Assembly (NCBI GenBank): GCA_945893365.1
Contig: CAMDED010000026.1
Location: 1 to 62,371, forward strand
Source of the DNA: Candidatus Sulfopaludibacter sp. SbA3
GTDB lineage: Bacteria > Acidobacteriota > Terriglobia > Bryobacterales > Bryobacteraceae
Direction of reading: 5' to 3'
DNA length: 62,371 nt
Within the stretch, counting starts at the first letter, position 1. Each line of letters opens with the position of its first letter. A model generated the notes under the pieces. That model saw nothing but the letters and a program-made list of their open reading frames with translations, had not been told where the DNA came from and searched no databases. A program made the position numbers and the translations under genes. Below are positions 34,466 through 42,771 of the stretch, piece after piece.

Positions 34466-37400
34466 ATGCAGAAACTGGCGGAAGTCTGCATCAGTCGTCC
34501 CGTATTCGCCGTGATGCTGATCATGGCGCTCGTGGTCGTCGGAGGCGTCTCCTATACCAAGCTCGGCATCGACCGGTTCCCGGACGTCGACATGCCCATC
34601 GTCACCGTGCGGACCGCCCTGCCCGGAGCCGCGCCGGAAGAAATCGAAAGCACCGTGACACGCCGTATCGAAGACGCGGTCGCGACCGTTGAGGGCATCG
34701 AGAACATCCGCTCCACCTCCGCTGAAAGCGTTTCCATCGTCACCGTGACGTTCAGTCTGAAGCGCCAGATCGAAGTTGCGGCGCAGGACATTCGCGACGC
34801 GGTGGCCGGAGCCGTGAATCTCCTGCCGCGCGACGCGAGGCCGCCGCTCATCAAGAAGCTCGACGCCGACTCGTCGCCGATTCTCAGTATCGTCCTCGCC
34901 GGCGACAAGACGCCGCGCGAGCTTTACGAGATCGCGGACAAGCAAGTTCAGGACCCTATTGAATCCGTTGGCGGAGTAGGCCAAGTCGAGATCATCGGCG
35001 GGCAGAAGCGGGCCGTAAACGTGTGGATCGACGCCAACCGCCTGGCTGCATATCGTATCCCGATCCTCGCCGTGCGCGACGCCGTGGCGCGTCAGAACGC
35101 CGACATTCCAGGCGGCCGCGTCGATGAAGGAAACCGCGAGCTTACGCTGCGCACCATGGGCCGGTTTCCGAACCCGCGTCAATTTAACGACCTCGTGGTG
35201 GCGACCATCAACGGGGCCCCCGTTCGCGTCCGGGATTTGGGCTACGCCGAGGACGGCCACAAGGAACAGCGGACTCTGGCGCGCTACGACGGCAAGCCGG
35301 CCGTCTCGCTTCTGGTTCGCCGGCAATCGGGGGCCAATACCATCGAAGTCATCGAGGAGATCAAGAAGCGTCTTCCGAGGATTCAGAAGATTCTTCCGGC
35401 CGGCACGACGCTCGACATCGTGCAGGATCAATCGCGCTACATCTCGGCGGCCTTCCATGAAGTCCGGCTGCACCTGATCCTGGGCAGCATTCTCGCCTCG
35501 CTCGTGGTATTGGTTTTCATGCGCAACTGGCGGGCCACGGTGATCGCTTCGGTGGCGATTCCGGCCTCGGTTATCTCGACGTTTGGAATGATGAAGCTGA
35601 TGAACTTCACGCTGAACAACATCACCATGCTCGCGTTGGTGCTGATGGTTGGCGTGGTGATCGACGATGCCATCGTGGTCCTGGAGAACATTTTCCGGTT
35701 CATCGAAGAGAAGGGACTGCCGCCCATGCAAGCGGCTGTCCTCGCAACGCGCGACATCGGCCTTGCCGTCATGGCGACCACGTTCAGTCTGGTTGTGGTG
35801 TTCCTTCCCGTCTCGTTCATGTCGAGTATTTCCGGCCGCTTCCTGTACAGCTTCGGCATCACGGCGGTAGTCGCCATTTTGGTCTCTCTCCTGGTCAGCT
35901 TCAGCCTCACGCCCATGATGTGTTCGCGCATGATGAACGCGAAGAACGTCGCGAGCGGCGGTCATGCGAAGTCCGGCGAGGCGGCGTCGCGGCGCGGTTT
36001 CTACCATTGGCTTGACGGCGGCTATTCGCGCATCCTCTGGTGGGCCATGCATCACCGCCTTCCGGTTTCGGCATTCGCGCTTGTGGTGATCGCCTCCTGC
36101 GTTCCGCTCTACAAGATGGTGCGGCAGGAATACATCCCGACTAACGTGGATGAGAGCGAATTTGAAGTATCGGTAAATGGGCCGGAAGGCGCAACCTTGA
36201 GCTCGATCAACGAGGCTTTAGTCCGTATCGAAAAGGAGATGTTTTCGCTGCCCGGCGTCGACCACGTGCTCTCGACCGTGGGCTCGGGCTACCTGCAGCA
36301 GGTGAACAGCGCGCAAATGTTCATTCGCATCCGGGACATCGAGGAGCGCGCGCTCTCGCCAACCAAGCTTGTTCAGGCGATGCTCGCGGGCCGCCCAGGC
36401 GATGCCTTTCAGGGAATCTATGCGCAGCGGGACGTGATGCAGGCGGCGCGCGAGCGGCTGAAGCAGTTTCCGGACTTTCGGATTCAGATCCGCAACGTAC
36501 AAACGCTCAACCAGGGCTCGGCGCCCGTCGATATCGATCTCTCCATTCGCGGGCCGGAGATTTCGGAGTTGAGCCGGTACAGCGAGGCCATGCGAATCGA
36601 TGCAAAGGCGACGCCGGGCCTTGTGGACGTGGACACTACGCTGCGCCTCACGAAACCCGAATTGCGCGTGACCATCGACCGCGAGCGAGCGGCCGATCTG
36701 GCGGTGGATGCCGCCGACATCGCGGGTTCGCTGCGCATCATGGTGGGCGGAGACGACGAAGTGTCGCGGTTCCGGGACGACAAAGTCGCCGAGGATTACG
36801 ACGTGGAAGTGCGGCTCGCCGGAGCCGACCGCAACAATGAGCGCACGGTGGCGAAGCTGTGGGTGCCTTCGAAATCCGGGAGGCTGGTTCGTCTGGACAA
36901 CGTGGTCAGGATGCGTGAAGGCATGAGCGCCTACCGCATCGAACGGTTGGACCGGCAGCGGCAGGTCGGTATCCGCGCGAACGTCGGACCCGGCTATGCG
37001 CTGGGCGACCGTCTTGACGTCATGTACGCGCTGGCCGCGAAACTGAACCTTCCCGTTACTTATTCGACGACGGTGATTGGGCGCGGCAGGGAGCTCGAGC
37101 GGACGTTCGGTGAATTTCTGCTCGCGTTCACGCTCTCCATCGCCTTCATGTACATGATTCTGGCCTCGCAATTCGAAAGCCTGGTGGACCCGATCACCAT
37201 TCTGCTCAGCCTTCCGCTCTCCGTGCCGTTCGGGTTCCTGTCCCTGTGGTTCTTCAACGATACGCTGAACCTCTACTCGGCGCTGGGCATCCTGGTGCTG
37301 TTCGGCGTCGTGAAGAAGAATTCGATTCTGCAGATCGACCACACGAACAATCTGCGCCGTGAGGGGATGGAGCGCATGGCGGCGATCATGCAGGCGAACC

Positions 37401-37654
37401 GCGACCGTCTGCGGCCCATACTGATGACGACTCTGACGCTAGTGGCCGGCATGGCTCCGCTGGCGCTCGGAACGGGTCCCGGCGCGGAAGAGCGCCGCTC
37501 GATCGCGATTGTGGTGATCGGCGGCCAATCGCTCTCTCTGCTGCTGACGCTTGTGGTGACTCCGGTTGCTTACTCGCTCTTCGACGATCTGGGGGAACGT
37601 GTTTCGCGGCGGCGCGCGCATGCTCCCGTACCGGTGGCCGAAGTCGCAAACTGA
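34466..37654 (+). CDS. RND-family efflux permease, second system, 1062 aa
   Basis: This is a full AcrB/MdtB-like permease: the start MQKLAEVCISRPVFAVMLIM, the conserved pore-domain PGAAPEEIESTVTRRIEDAV, and transmembrane helix 4 with VVIDDAIVVLENIFRFIEEK, keeping both Asp residues of the proton relay. The C-terminal half has FGVVKKNSILQIDHTNNLRR. Compared with the first system it has the canonical DD pair, so the two pumps are distinct subfamilies. Confidence 0.93.
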   Translation: MQKLAEVCISRPVFAVMLIMALVVVGGVSYTKLGIDRFPDVDMPIVTVRTALPGAAPEEIESTVTRRIEDAVATVEGIENIRSTSAESVSIVTVTFSLKRQIEVAAQDIRDAVAGAVNLLPRDARPPLIKKLDADSSPILSIVLAGDKTPRELYEIADKQVQDPIESVGGVGQVEIIGGQKRAVNVWIDANRLAAYRIPILAVRDAVARQNADIPGGRVDEGNRELTLRTMGRFPNPRQFNDLVVATINGAPVRVRDLGYAEDGHKEQRTLARYDGKPAVSLLVRRQSGANTIEVIEEIKKRLPRIQKILPAGTTLDIVQDQSRYISAAFHEVRLHLILGSILASLVVLVFMRNWRATVIASVAIPASVISTFGMMKLMNFTLNNITMLALVLMVGVVIDDAIVVLENIFRFIEEKGLPPMQAAVLATRDIGLAVMATTFSLVVVFLPVSFMSSISGRFLYSFGITAVVAILVSLLVSFSLTPMMCSRMMNAKNVASGGHAKSGEAASRRGFYHWLDGGYSRILWWAMHHRLPVSAFALVVIASCVPLYKMVRQEYIPTNVDESEFEVSVNGPEGATLSSINEALVRIEKEMFSLPGVDHVLSTVGSGYLQQVNSAQMFIRIRDIEERALSPTKLVQAMLAGRPGDAFQGIYAQRDVMQAARERLKQFPDFRIQIRNVQTLNQGSAPVDIDLSIRGPEISELSRYSEAMRIDAKATPGLVDVDTTLRLTKPELRVTIDRERAADLAVDAADIAGSLRIMVGGDDEVSRFRDDKVAEDYDVEVRLAGADRNNERTVAKLWVPSKSGRLVRLDNVVRMREGMSAYRIERLDRQRQVGIRANVGPGYALGDRLDVMYALAAKLNLPVTYSTTVIGRGRELERTFGEFLLAFTLSIAFMYMILASQFESLVDPITILLSLPLSVPFGFLSLWFFNDTLNLYSALGILVLFGVVKKNSILQIDHTNNLRREGMERMAAIMQANRDRLRPILMTTLTLVAGMAPLALGTGPGAEERRSIAIVVIGGQSLSLLLTLVVTPVAYSLFDDLGERVSRRRAHAPVPVAEVAN

Positions 37655-37840
37655 CGCGGGGCCGCGCGAGCGATCGGTGATCTTCTTGAAGTTCACGACA
37701 GCGAAGCCGATATCCGATAAAGTGTAAAGAGAGGAGTTGTTGCAGGCCATGCGTGAGACCATTGAAATCCGGGAAGACCGTGACGCCCGCTTTCAGAAGC
37801 AGCCGCGAACCTCTAACCTGACGGAAAGAGGATTGTAGAT

Positions 37841-38122
37841 ATGGAAGTGCAACTCACGGCCGACCAGAAAGCCTTCGTCCGCCAGGCTGTAGAGAGTGGC
37901 CGATACGGCGGCGAGGAAGACGCGGTGCGGGAAGCCTTGTCGCTGTGGGAGAGGCGGGAGCGGAGGCGCGCTGAAATCCTCGCGGCCGTCGATCAGGCCG
38001 AAGCGTCATTCGCGCGGGGCGCGGGACGTAGAATCACGACACAACAGGAAGCGGCGCATCTCGCGGATGAGATAATGCGCCGCGGTCTGTCCCGGCTTAC
38101 GCCCGAAGAAAACAATCCCTGA
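37841..38122 (+). CDS. parD: ParD/CopG-type antitoxin, 93 aa
   Basis: MEVQLTADQKAFVRQAVESG, then RYGGEEDAVREALSLWERRE, is the ribbon-helix-helix of ParD antitoxins. The charged C-terminal half wraps the toxin in known complexes. GAGGATT precedes ATG. Its TGA overlaps the toxin's ATG (TGATG), the normal parDE arrangement. Confidence 0.88.
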   Translation: MEVQLTADQKAFVRQAVESGRYGGEEDAVREALSLWERRERRRAEILAAVDQAEASFARGAGRRITTQQEAAHLADEIMRRGLSRLTPEENNP

Positions 38123-38421
38123 TGGGGTTTCGTCTTTTGCCGGAAGCCGAAGCTGAACTTAACGGCATCTGGCTTTATCTTGCCCGCGCGAGCGGCAGTA
38201 TCGAGATTGCCAACCGCCTTATCGACACCATCACGGAGCGTTTCTGGTTACTGGGGCAGTCTCCGCAAATTGGCCGCCGGCGCGATCGCGACCTGCGCCC
38301 CGGCCTGCGCAGTTTCGCCTTTGGCGAATACGTCATCCTCTACCGGGTCGAAGGCGGTGACGCCCTCATTCTCCACGTGATGCGCGGCAGCCGGGATATT
38401 GAAGGGCTCCTAAACGACTAG
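38122..38421 (+). CDS. parE: ParE/RelE-superfamily toxin, 99 aa
   Basis: LLPEAEAELNGIWLYLARAS is the first helix pair. RRRDRDLRPGLRSFAFGEYV with ILYRVEGGDALILHVMRGSR forms the typical ParE sheet. ParE toxins poison DNA gyrase. The stop codon touches the start of the duplicated 70-bp block at 38420, so the insertion point lies directly behind this gene. Confidence 0.88.
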   Translation: MGFRLLPEAEAELNGIWLYLARASGSIEIANRLIDTITERFWLLGQSPQIGRRRDRDLRPGLRSFAFGEYVILYRVEGGDALILHVMRGSRDIEGLLND

Positions 38422-38488
38422 CGGGCGGCGCGCGCCTTGATGCTCTCCACCGCGTTGGCGGCCGTTCGAAAGATCCACGCTTGGCATG
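38420..38488 (-). repeat. Truncated copy of the 3' end of the HEAT-repeat gene
   Basis: The block matches 40681-40750 in the same orientation, with a few substitutions and a 2-bp deletion. It encodes AANAVESIKARAAR in the minus sense, the same end as the gene at 40679-41416. With that copy it brackets about 2.2 kb of inserted genes. The stretch 38489-38593 has no gene. Confidence 0.85.
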
Positions 38489-38593
38489 AGAAGTAGTCAG
38501 CGGGCGAATCGCGCCGAGAGGCGGACCGCGGCGGGTCGCGCCCGTCAGCGCTCGGAGGAGGAACTGGCGCTAAAGAATGACCGCGGCGGCTCT

Positions 38594-39772
38594 TCAGTAG
38601 ACCAGCCCTTGCCTTCCGCCCTGACATGCCGGGCAGCGGCGCTGAAAGATGTCCGAACCGTTCGCGCCGTATTTGTACCTGCACGCGCCGCATTGTAGGA
38701 CGTACACATGTTGCCCGTGGTCGGTTCCAGCCAACCCCGTGGATCGAAGCACAGTCTGGCCGTTTTTGTTTCGATATCCCGGCGCCGTAGTCCGGGCCGA
38801 ACCGCCCCGATGAACTGGGGTTCTGGTGACCGCGGTAGGAGTTGATGGACGAGACTGCAAGGCCAGACGCGGTTGCAACTGCTGGCCGGAGAGTACTCCG
38901 AGTGCCCATCCTTCCTCCCGCTCAATCGTCTCGCGGTTTTCTGGCGTAAGGTATTCCGGACCTGCGAACAGCTCAGAGAGTTTCCCTGCATCGTCCAGTT
39001 CCGCGAAGTGGAGTGCCATCGCCCTGACCTGCGCTGCATCCTTCACCTCTACTTCGGCACGTTTGATCGGTACCAGCGAAGGGTAAATCTCCGCGTAGAC
39101 GATCAAGTAGCCGCGGTTTTGTCGACTGGGCAAGACGCGTAGTCGAGTCTCGAACGGCCATACATGGGAGACAGGCGACAGTCCCGCATCGTAGCGCAGC
39201 GCCTTCAAGTGCGGGATGCCGAGGAGGGCCTGGCTGCCGACGGAACCATTCCCGTACAGCTTCCAGATCGGCTGCATGCTCCCGATGTCCGTGAGACGTT
39301 TCTCCGCCAAATATCCCCGACGGTCCTTGGTGCAGGAAATCGTGGCAGACTCGCGTCCTTTGGGGCAACCCCAGAAGGGATAGCCGCGCGACATACGCTG
39401 GTTCAGATCGCGTGCTACCTCGAAGCGATTATTGCTGTTGTCATCCCGGTCCTCGATGCGGCTGGAGATCTCGCGCCAAACGCCGCGCCAAGCAGGAGTG
39501 TCGGTCAGTCCCAATGCCGCGGCAAAACCCGCCGGGTAGCCAAACGGGAAATCGAAGCCTACCAGTGCCATCTGTTTTCGACGTACGAACCCTCCGAGAA
39601 TTTCGCGGATCTTGGCCACTGCCAAGCGGCGTGTTGCCGGGTTTTCCAGCGCCACGACGGGAAGTCTATCACCGTCGCGAACAACGAGGCAGTACCATAC
39701 GCTGTCGCGTCCAGTCTTAGGCCGGCTACTGGCACTCCAGTCAACCATCAGGTAAGCATCAAACTCGGGCAT
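38594..39772 (-). CDS. Unknown protein: RNase H-like N-terminal region fused to a C-terminal zinc ribbon, 392 aa
   Basis: The N-terminal part opens DAYLMVDWSASSRPKTGRDS and has ALVGFDFPFGYPAGFAAALG near residue 75. The acidic residues in VDWSAS and FDFPFGYP recall DUF429-type RNase H-fold proteins, but that is pattern resemblance only. After about residue 300 a variable linker leads to a separate zinc-ribbon motif, YVLQCGACRYKYGANGSDIF then RRCPACQGG, which I know as a short stand-alone module. The function is unknown. The gene lies inside the repeat-bounded insert beside a TA pair. Confidence 0.65.
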   Translation of the reverse strand: MPEFDAYLMVDWSASSRPKTGRDSVWYCLVVRDGDRLPVVALENPATRRLAVAKIREILGGFVRRKQMALVGFDFPFGYPAGFAAALGLTDTPAWRGVWREISSRIEDRDDNSNNRFEVARDLNQRMSRGYPFWGCPKGRESATISCTKDRRGYLAEKRLTDIGSMQPIWKLYGNGSVGSQALLGIPHLKALRYDAGLSPVSHVWPFETRLRVLPSRQNRGYLIVYAEIYPSLVPIKRAEVEVKDAAQVRAMALHFAELDDAGKLSELFAGPEYLTPENRETIEREEGWALGVLSGQQLQPRLALQSRPSTPTAVTRTPVHRGGSARTTAPGYRNKNGQTVLRSTGLAGTDHGQHVYVLQCGACRYKYGANGSDIFQRRCPACQGGRQGLVY

Positions 39773-39944
39773 GATCGTACATCTACAATAGCAACAGCCT
39801 ACATTCGGCGGAGTTCGCTGCGATCACTCCGAAGCGCGTGGAAAACCATTCCGCATTTCTCGCGGCCCGATGCGATGGCCGATGTGGTGAGTTGCCAACA
39901 GGTTTTATCCCTTCGATGTCGGTGCCTCTTCCGCTGGTTTTGGC

Positions 39945-39973
39945 TAGACAATGCATCATTTGTGGTACATACT
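39945..39973 (+). promoter_or_regulatory. Promoter of the insert's TA pair
   Basis: TAGACA (five of six to TTGACA), a 17-bp spacer and CATACT lie 16 bases before the toxin ATG. Confidence 0.5.
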
Positions 39974-39989
39974 GGAGCTGCCGGGTTAG

Positions 39990-40343
39990 ATGAGCAAAGG
40001 ACAAGCCCAGGAGGTTCCGGTTCGTTTCTTCCGCTCGAAAACTGGCAGGGAACCGGTGCTCGAATGGCTGCGCCGCCTCGACAAGGACGACCGGCGTGCC
40101 ATCGGGCTCGACCTCATGCGGGTCCAGTTCGGCTGGCCGATCGGAATGCCGTTGGTCCGAAGCCTGAAAGATGGACTATGGGAGGTTCGCGCGTCGCTAC
40201 CGAGCGAACGCATAGCCCGGCTGATCCTGTGTTTTCACGACCAGACACTCGTCGTACTTCACGGCTTCATCAAGAAGACGCAGAAAACGCCTGCTGAAGA
40301 TCTTTCGTTGGCGAAACGGAGAATGAAGGAGGTTACGAGATGA
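39990..40343 (+). CDS. HigB/RelE-superfamily toxin (Gp49-like), 117 aa
   Basis: VPVRFFRSKTGREPVLEWLR, then PLVRSLKDGLWEVRASLPSE, RIARLILCFHDQTLVVLHGF and IKKTQKTPAEDLSLAKRRM, is the complete signature of phage-derived Gp49/HigB toxins, including the K(K/S)xxKTPxxEIxxA end. It precedes its antitoxin, as in higBA. The antitoxin ATG overlaps its end. Confidence 0.9.
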   Translation: MSKGQAQEVPVRFFRSKTGREPVLEWLRRLDKDDRRAIGLDLMRVQFGWPIGMPLVRSLKDGLWEVRASLPSERIARLILCFHDQTLVVLHGFIKKTQKTPAEDLSLAKRRMKEVTR

Positions 40344-40624
40344 AAAAGAACCGCCATATCGGCTCGTCGCTGGACGACTTCCTGAAAGGGGAAGGCGTGC
40401 TCGAAGAAACCCGCGCCGTCGCACTGAAGGAAGCAATCGCGTGCCAGGTGCAGGAGGCGATGCACAAAGAAAACATCACGAAGGTTGAAATGGCGCGGCG
40501 CATGAACACAAGCCGTGCGGCGCTCGACCGCCTCCTCGATCCCGGCAACGGTTCGGTGACTTTGCAGACGCTAGCGCGCGCGGCACGCGCCATCGGCCGC
40601 GATCTCCGGATCGAACTGGTCTGA
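40340..40624 (+). CDS. HigA-type XRE antitoxin, 94 aa
   Basis: GSSLDDFLKGEGVLEETRAV, then KVEMARRMNTSRAALDRLLD and VTLQTLARAARAIGRDLRIE, gives the helix-turn-helix of short antitoxins paired with Gp49 toxins. A strong AAGGAGG lies upstream inside the toxin gene, and ATG overlaps the toxin stop. The higher translation signal for the antitoxin fits TA balance. Confidence 0.9.
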   Translation: MKKNRHIGSSLDDFLKGEGVLEETRAVALKEAIACQVQEAMHKENITKVEMARRMNTSRAALDRLLDPGNGSVTLQTLARAARAIGRDLRIELV

Positions 40625-40678
40625 AGCGGGCAAAGGGCTTCGCGAACGCGGGTCGCCGACGCCGCGAACGGACGCTCG

Positions 40679-41416
40679 TCAGCGGGTGGCGCGCGCCTTG
40701 ATGCTCTCCACCGCGTTCGCGGCCGCCTTCGAAAGATCCACGCCCGGCATCATCCCGAAGCCTCTGCCCGTCACCGAAAGTTGTTCGTTCCGTTCCGCAA
40801 TCTTTTGGAGCGCGTCTACGTCGGAAGCGCCGCCCAAGTCGGCGAGCACCCGAATCGCGTCCAAACGAGCGGTGGCCTCGTTGCCCCCAAGCAATTGGCG
40901 CGCTACAGGCAGCACGGCCGGATCCTTGAATTGCGCCGCCCGGCGGAGCGCCATCGCGCCTACCATTCCGCCCGATTTCGCCAGATCGATCAAATAGGGA
41001 ACGACGGCGGGAATTTGATACTCCGCCAAGCCCTGCATGGCGCTGGTCGAGACCATCATGTTGGGATCCCACGCGGCTTTCGAGAGCGCATCCAGCAAGT
41101 CCGGACGACCGAACGTCCCCAGCTCGCGGGCGGCGATTGCTCGGACGTCGGGATTTTCATCGGCAAGCGCGTCCTTCAATTCCGCAAGCGCTCCCGCTTC
41201 CCGCAAATTCCGGCCCGCGCACGCTCGGAGGCTGTTCACTTCAAGAACCTTGCGCATGGCCGCGGCAACCGCCGGCGATTTCTCCCCGCGTAATTCGAAA
41301 CAGGCGTCCGCCCGCTGCGATACGGTTCCTTTGGAATTGAGCAACCTCGCGACGGCATCGTTCTCCGCCGCCAACGACGACGCGCACAAGAGGGCAACAG
41401 AGACGATCATTCTCAT
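40679..41416 (-). CDS. Secreted HEAT-repeat protein, 245 aa
   Basis: A signal peptide (MIVSVALLCASSLA) is followed by HEAT-like repeats with the ADENPDVRAIAARELGTFGR pattern (residues about 85-105) and ARLDAIRVLADLGGASDVDA (about 190). HEAT superhelices bind other proteins. ATG at 41416 overlaps the TPR gene's stop (ATGA). The last 70 bp, including the stop codon, recur in degraded form at 38420. Confidence 0.8.
   Translation of the reverse strand: MRMIVSVALLCASSLAAENDAVARLLNSKGTVSQRADACFELRGEKSPAVAAAMRKVLEVNSLRACAGRNLREAGALAELKDALADENPDVRAIAARELGTFGRPDLLDALSKAAWDPNMMVSTSAMQGLAEYQIPAVVPYLIDLAKSGGMVGAMALRRAAQFKDPAVLPVARQLLGGNEATARLDAIRVLADLGGASDVDALQKIAERNEQLSVTGRGFGMMPGVDLSKAAANAVESIKARATR
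40681..40750 (-). repeat. Intact copy of the 70-bp block (3' end of the HEAT gene)
   Basis: This is the presumed parent of the decayed copy at 38420-38488. It encodes GVDLSKAAANAVESIKARAT and sits at the right boundary of the insert. Confidence 0.85.
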
Positions 41417-42699
41417 AGTTCAAGCTCCTTCAATGCCGATTCCGCGCGAGCGGCTTGCCTCAGATCGAACTTCGGGTTCAGGGCCAAGGCGCGCTCGAGA
41501 TGCTTCCTCGCCTCGTCTTTCTTGCCGATCGCCGCCGCGATCATTCCGGCGTGGTAGTGAAAGGCAGGCTCGGGCGTTCCCATCTTCAGCGCCACCCTCG
41601 ACGCTTTCCATGCTTCCTCGTATTTCTTGTTCTTATACAGCGCCCATGCGAGCGCGTCGTGCGTATAAACGTCCTGGCGTATCGCAAGCTCCGCTTGCGC
41701 CAGCTCGAGCGAACGCTCCAGATTGCGGTCGAAATCGGCGAAGACAAGCGCGAGATTGCGATTCGCCTTTTCGCCGCTCGCGCGGCCCATCTTGTCTACG
41801 ATGTCGATCATGCCCGCTTGCGCCCGGGCGTCGTCCTTCTTCCCCGTGCGTTCGTAAAGATCCTGCAACGCGGCCGCGTACTCGACGAGCGGAACGGAGG
41901 CTTGGGCGCGCTTTACGCTTTCGATCGCCGCCGCCAATTTTCCCTGCCCGGACTCCACCCGCCCGATCCCGAAGTACGCCGGATGGTATCCAGGGAACAC
42001 TACCAGCGCCGTGCGGTAGGCGCGGTCCGCTTCCTCAAGCCTGCCGGCCTTGAAGAACAGGTTTCCGAGTTCCACCAGGCACCAGGCGGTGCTCTCGTTC
42101 GATCCGCTGCCCGCGCCGACCGCGAGCTTCATCACTTCAAGCGCACCCTCGGTGTCTCCGGCCACGAAGCGGTACCACGCCGCGCGGTTGTAGCTCGAAA
42201 GATCCGGCTTGATCGAAACCATCTTCTGATAAGCGACAGCCGCCTCCTCATACTGCCCAAGTTCCATCAGGGCATCGCCGAGAGTTCCCCAATTCCAGGA
42301 ATCGTCCGGCGCAATCTTGGTCATTTCGCGGGAGAACCCGGCAACCCTGGCGAAGTTGTGGCGCTCCAGTTCGATCACGCTTCGAAGACGGAGCGCTTCG
42401 TAATTGCCGCCCTCCGCGCCGAGCACGTCCTCGACGATGCGGGCGGCGCGCTCGAGGTAACTGAAGTCCGTCGTCTCGCGCATTTTCTGGATATAGGCGG
42501 TAGCCAGCAGATTCCTGTAGTGCCTGTTGTTCTCGTTGGTTTCGGCCAACGTCTGGTACATCGTGATGCGGTCGTCCGTCTTCATGCGCTCGACGTTGTT
42601 GACGATCGCGCGGTCCTTCAAGGCGCTCAGAATCGTCTCGGACGAAGACTGCGCCGCAAGGGTGGAGCCAACAAAGAGAATAAGGAGATAAGATTTCAT
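41413..42699 (-). CDS. Secreted TPR protein, 428 aa
   Basis: A signal peptide (SYLLILFVGSTLAAQ) leads into many TPR units: DDSWNWGTLGDALMELGQYE (residues about 131-150), STAWCLVELGNLFFKAGRLE, YHPAYFGIGRVESGQGKLAA, and FHYHAGMIAAAIGKKDEARK near the end. It lies between the DUF4331 and HEAT genes, with ATGA overlap to the latter. It is likely a scaffold acting outside the cytoplasm. No enzymatic motif is seen. Confidence 0.83.
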   Translation of the reverse strand: MKSYLLILFVGSTLAAQSSSETILSALKDRAIVNNVERMKTDDRITMYQTLAETNENNRHYRNLLATAYIQKMRETTDFSYLERAARIVEDVLGAEGGNYEALRLRSVIELERHNFARVAGFSREMTKIAPDDSWNWGTLGDALMELGQYEEAAVAYQKMVSIKPDLSSYNRAAWYRFVAGDTEGALEVMKLAVGAGSGSNESTAWCLVELGNLFFKAGRLEEADRAYRTALVVFPGYHPAYFGIGRVESGQGKLAAAIESVKRAQASVPLVEYAAALQDLYERTGKKDDARAQAGMIDIVDKMGRASGEKANRNLALVFADFDRNLERSLELAQAELAIRQDVYTHDALAWALYKNKKYEEAWKASRVALKMGTPEPAFHYHAGMIAAAIGKKDEARKHLERALALNPKFDLRQAARAESALKELEL

Positions 42700-42771
42700 A
42701 AAAAATCCGGATGGGCCGGTACAGTCAGCGGGGCCAGGCGGACCCGGCCCCTCCGAACTCGTTGCGGCGCG

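Noticed and set aside
34016-36055. Long open frame (679 codons) on the minus strand
   Set aside because: It is antisense to the second RND adaptor and permease and is rich in His, Arg and Asp without domain sense.
37655-37840. Possible small gene between the RND permease and parD
   Set aside because: Short frames only, with no ribosome site that fits and no protein sense; it probably holds the parDE promoter.
39773-39944. Possible coding remnant beside the insert's TA pair
   Set aside because: No frame gives recognisable sense on either strand.
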